Shown here: piece after piece, positions 7,806 through 9,020 of the stretch
How positions within the stretch are numbered: position 1 is the stretch's first letter
Layout of the letters: every line of letters begins with the position of its first letter
Origin: Chitinophagaceae bacterium UBA5175
GTDB lineage: Bacteria > Bacteroidota > Bacteroidia > Chitinophagales > Chitinophagaceae
Assembly: GCA_002413325.1 (NCBI GenBank)
Contig: DHWT01000213.1
Coordinates: 1-9,020, forward strand
Direction: 5' to 3'
Length of the DNA: 9,020 bases
Notes under the pieces: model-generated
What the model was told of the DNA's origin: nothing
Database searches by the model: none
What the model saw: the letters and a program-made list of their open reading frames with translations, nothing else
Made by a program: the position numbers and the translations under genes

Positions 7806-9020
7806 TCAGAGTTGAAATGCTTCTTTTGTTTTTTGTGCCAGCGAATACCCGGCGTCTGCATGGCGAATCACACCGAGACCAGGGTCGTTGCGTAAAACCC
7901 GCGACAGGCGGGCAGCGGCGGCATCTGTTCCATCTGCCACGATCACCATCCCGGCATGTATGCTATATCCCATCCCAACCCCGCCCCCATGATGCAGGCT
8001 TACCCAGCTGGCACCCCCCGCTGTATTGACCAGGGCATTTAATATGGGCCAGTCCGCCACGGCATCACTGCCATCCAGCATAGCTTCTGTTTCGCGGTTA
8101 GGAGATGCGACGGAACCTGTATCGAGGTGATCGCGGCCGATGACGATGGGTGCCTGTACTTTTTTTGAGCGTACGAGTTCATTGAAAGCCAGTCCCGCTT
8201 TTTCCCTTTCTCCCTGGCCCAGCCAGCAGATACGCGCGGGCAGTCCCTGGAATGCAATTTTTTCTTTGGCCAGTTTTAACCAGCGCTGGAGAGAATGGTT
8301 CTCCGGGAATAACCGGAGCATCAGATCATCTGTAACCGCTATATCCTGTGGATTTCCGCTGAGGGCGACCCATCGGAACGGGCCTTTTCCTTCACAGAAA
8401 AGGGGGCGGATATAGGCAGGAACGAAACCGGGAAAATCAAATGCGTTTTGGAGTCCTTTTTCAAAAGCCCGCGCGCGGATATTATTTCCATAGTCGAAAG
8501 TGATGGCGCCTTTTTTCTGAAGGGCCAGCATTTTTTCCACGTGAAGTTTCATTGATTCATAAGCCAGTTCCAGGTATTTTTCAGGGTTTGTTTCCCTCAA
8601 TACCATCGCTTCTTCCGGGGAAATCTGGTGGGGCCAGTAGCCGATCAGCGGATCATGCGCTGAAGTCTGGTCCGTGAGGGTATCCGGGATGATATTTCTT
8701 TCCAATAATCTTTCGAGCAGGTGCACGGCATTACAACAAACGCCGATGGATATTGCTTTCTTATCTTTTTTCGCCTGGAGGGCTTTATCGATCGCTTCGT
8801 CCAGGTTCAATATGCCGAAATCCAGGTACCTGGTTTCGAGCCGTTTCTGAATGCGCCACCATTCCACTTCTGCAATCAGGGCGACTCCTTCATTCATGGT
8901 GATGGCCAGGGGCTGGGCACCTCCCATTCCACCCAGGCCGGCTGTTACATTTAATGTGCCCAGCAGGGTTCCGTTGAAATGCTTATCTGCTGCCGCGGCA
9001 TAGGTCTCATAGGTGCCCTG
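7806..9020 (-). CDS. hutU: Urocanate hydratase, C-terminal 404 residues (start outside window)
   Basis: The frame is open from the right edge to a TGA at 7808-7806, giving the last 404 residues. Roughly the first 145-150 are missing, judging from a usual length near 550. The visible part begins QGTYETYAAAADKHF and runs into the NAD-binding TAGLGGMGGAQPLA. Later come ICWLGQGERE, whose Cys (visible residue 265) corresponds by context to the active-site Cys410 of Pseudomonas putida urocanase, then GSVASPNRETEAMLDGSDAVADWP, and the C-terminal GGASWVSLHHGGGVGMGYS and RHADAGY blocks. All are core urocanase signatures. The enzyme uses tightly bound NAD+ to hydrate urocanate to 4-imidazolone-5-propionate. 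The first Met in the window (8927) is internal, not the start. It is the first visible gene of the operon; hutH or a regulator may lie upstream. No sign of damage. Confidence 0.96.
   Translation of the reverse strand, partial: QGTYETYAAAADKHFNGTLLGTLNVTAGLGGMGGAQPLAITMNEGVALIAEVEWWRIQKRLETRYLDFGILNLDEAIDKALQAKKDKKAISIGVCCNAVHLLERLLERNIIPDTLTDQTSAHDPLIGYWPHQISPEEAMVLRETNPEKYLELAYESMKLHVEKMLALQKKGAITFDYGNNIRARAFEKGLQNAFDFPGFVPAYIRPLFCEGKGPFRWVALSGNPQDIAVTDDLMLRLFPENHSLQRWLKLAKEKIAFQGLPARICWLGQGEREKAGLAFNELVRSKKVQAPIVIGRDHLDTGSVASPNRETEAMLDGSDAVADWPILNALVNTAGGASWVSLHHGGGVGMGYSIHAGMVIVADGTDAAAARLSRVLRNDPGLGVIRHADAGYSLAQKTKEAFQL

Noticed and set aside
7509..7895. Open frame of 128 codons on the plus strand across the hutI/hutU junction
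   Set aside because: It is antisense to two well-supported genes and its product is compositionally odd, with no family signature.

Overview
The window is almost wholly coding and reads as chromosomal DNA of a Bacteroidota bacterium. A Chitinophagales/Sphingobacteriia-like member would fit. The grounds are indirect: no Shine-Dalgarno sequence is visible at any start, FtcD is a fused two-domain enzyme, and a PlpD-type patatin/Omp85 protein lies next to an ABC-F gene. There is no 16S or other decisive marker, so the assignment is inference.

Layout. Plus strand: the tail of an ABC-F ATPase gene (1-384), a probable intrinsic terminator (383-412), and a full gene for a secreted patatin-like phospholipase fused to a POTRA/Omp85 beta-barrel (478-2697). 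An 82-base convergent spacer follows. The rest is on the minus strand, read from right to left: hutU (cut by the right edge), hutI, a multi-pass membrane protein of the so-called site-specific recombinase Gcr family, and ftcD. Spacers between the four minus-strand genes are 7, about 31 (or 10) and 38 bases, so they look like one operon. No stretch over 300 bases lacks a gene. The longest spacer is 385-477.

How the genes work together. HutU turns urocanate into imidazolonepropionate, HutI opens that ring to N-formimino-L-glutamate, and FtcD moves the formimino group to tetrahydrofolate, releasing glutamate, then deaminates it to 5,10-methenyl-THF. This is the folate-dependent branch of histidine degradation. 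A histidine ammonia-lyase gene is not in the window and may lie beyond the right edge. The odd member is the Gcr-family membrane protein between hutI and ftcD. Its family name implies DNA recombination, but I see no recombinase motifs, and it sits in a catabolic operon. It is the best lead here. I saw no CRISPR array, insertion sequence, tRNA, rRNA, phage gene or defence system.
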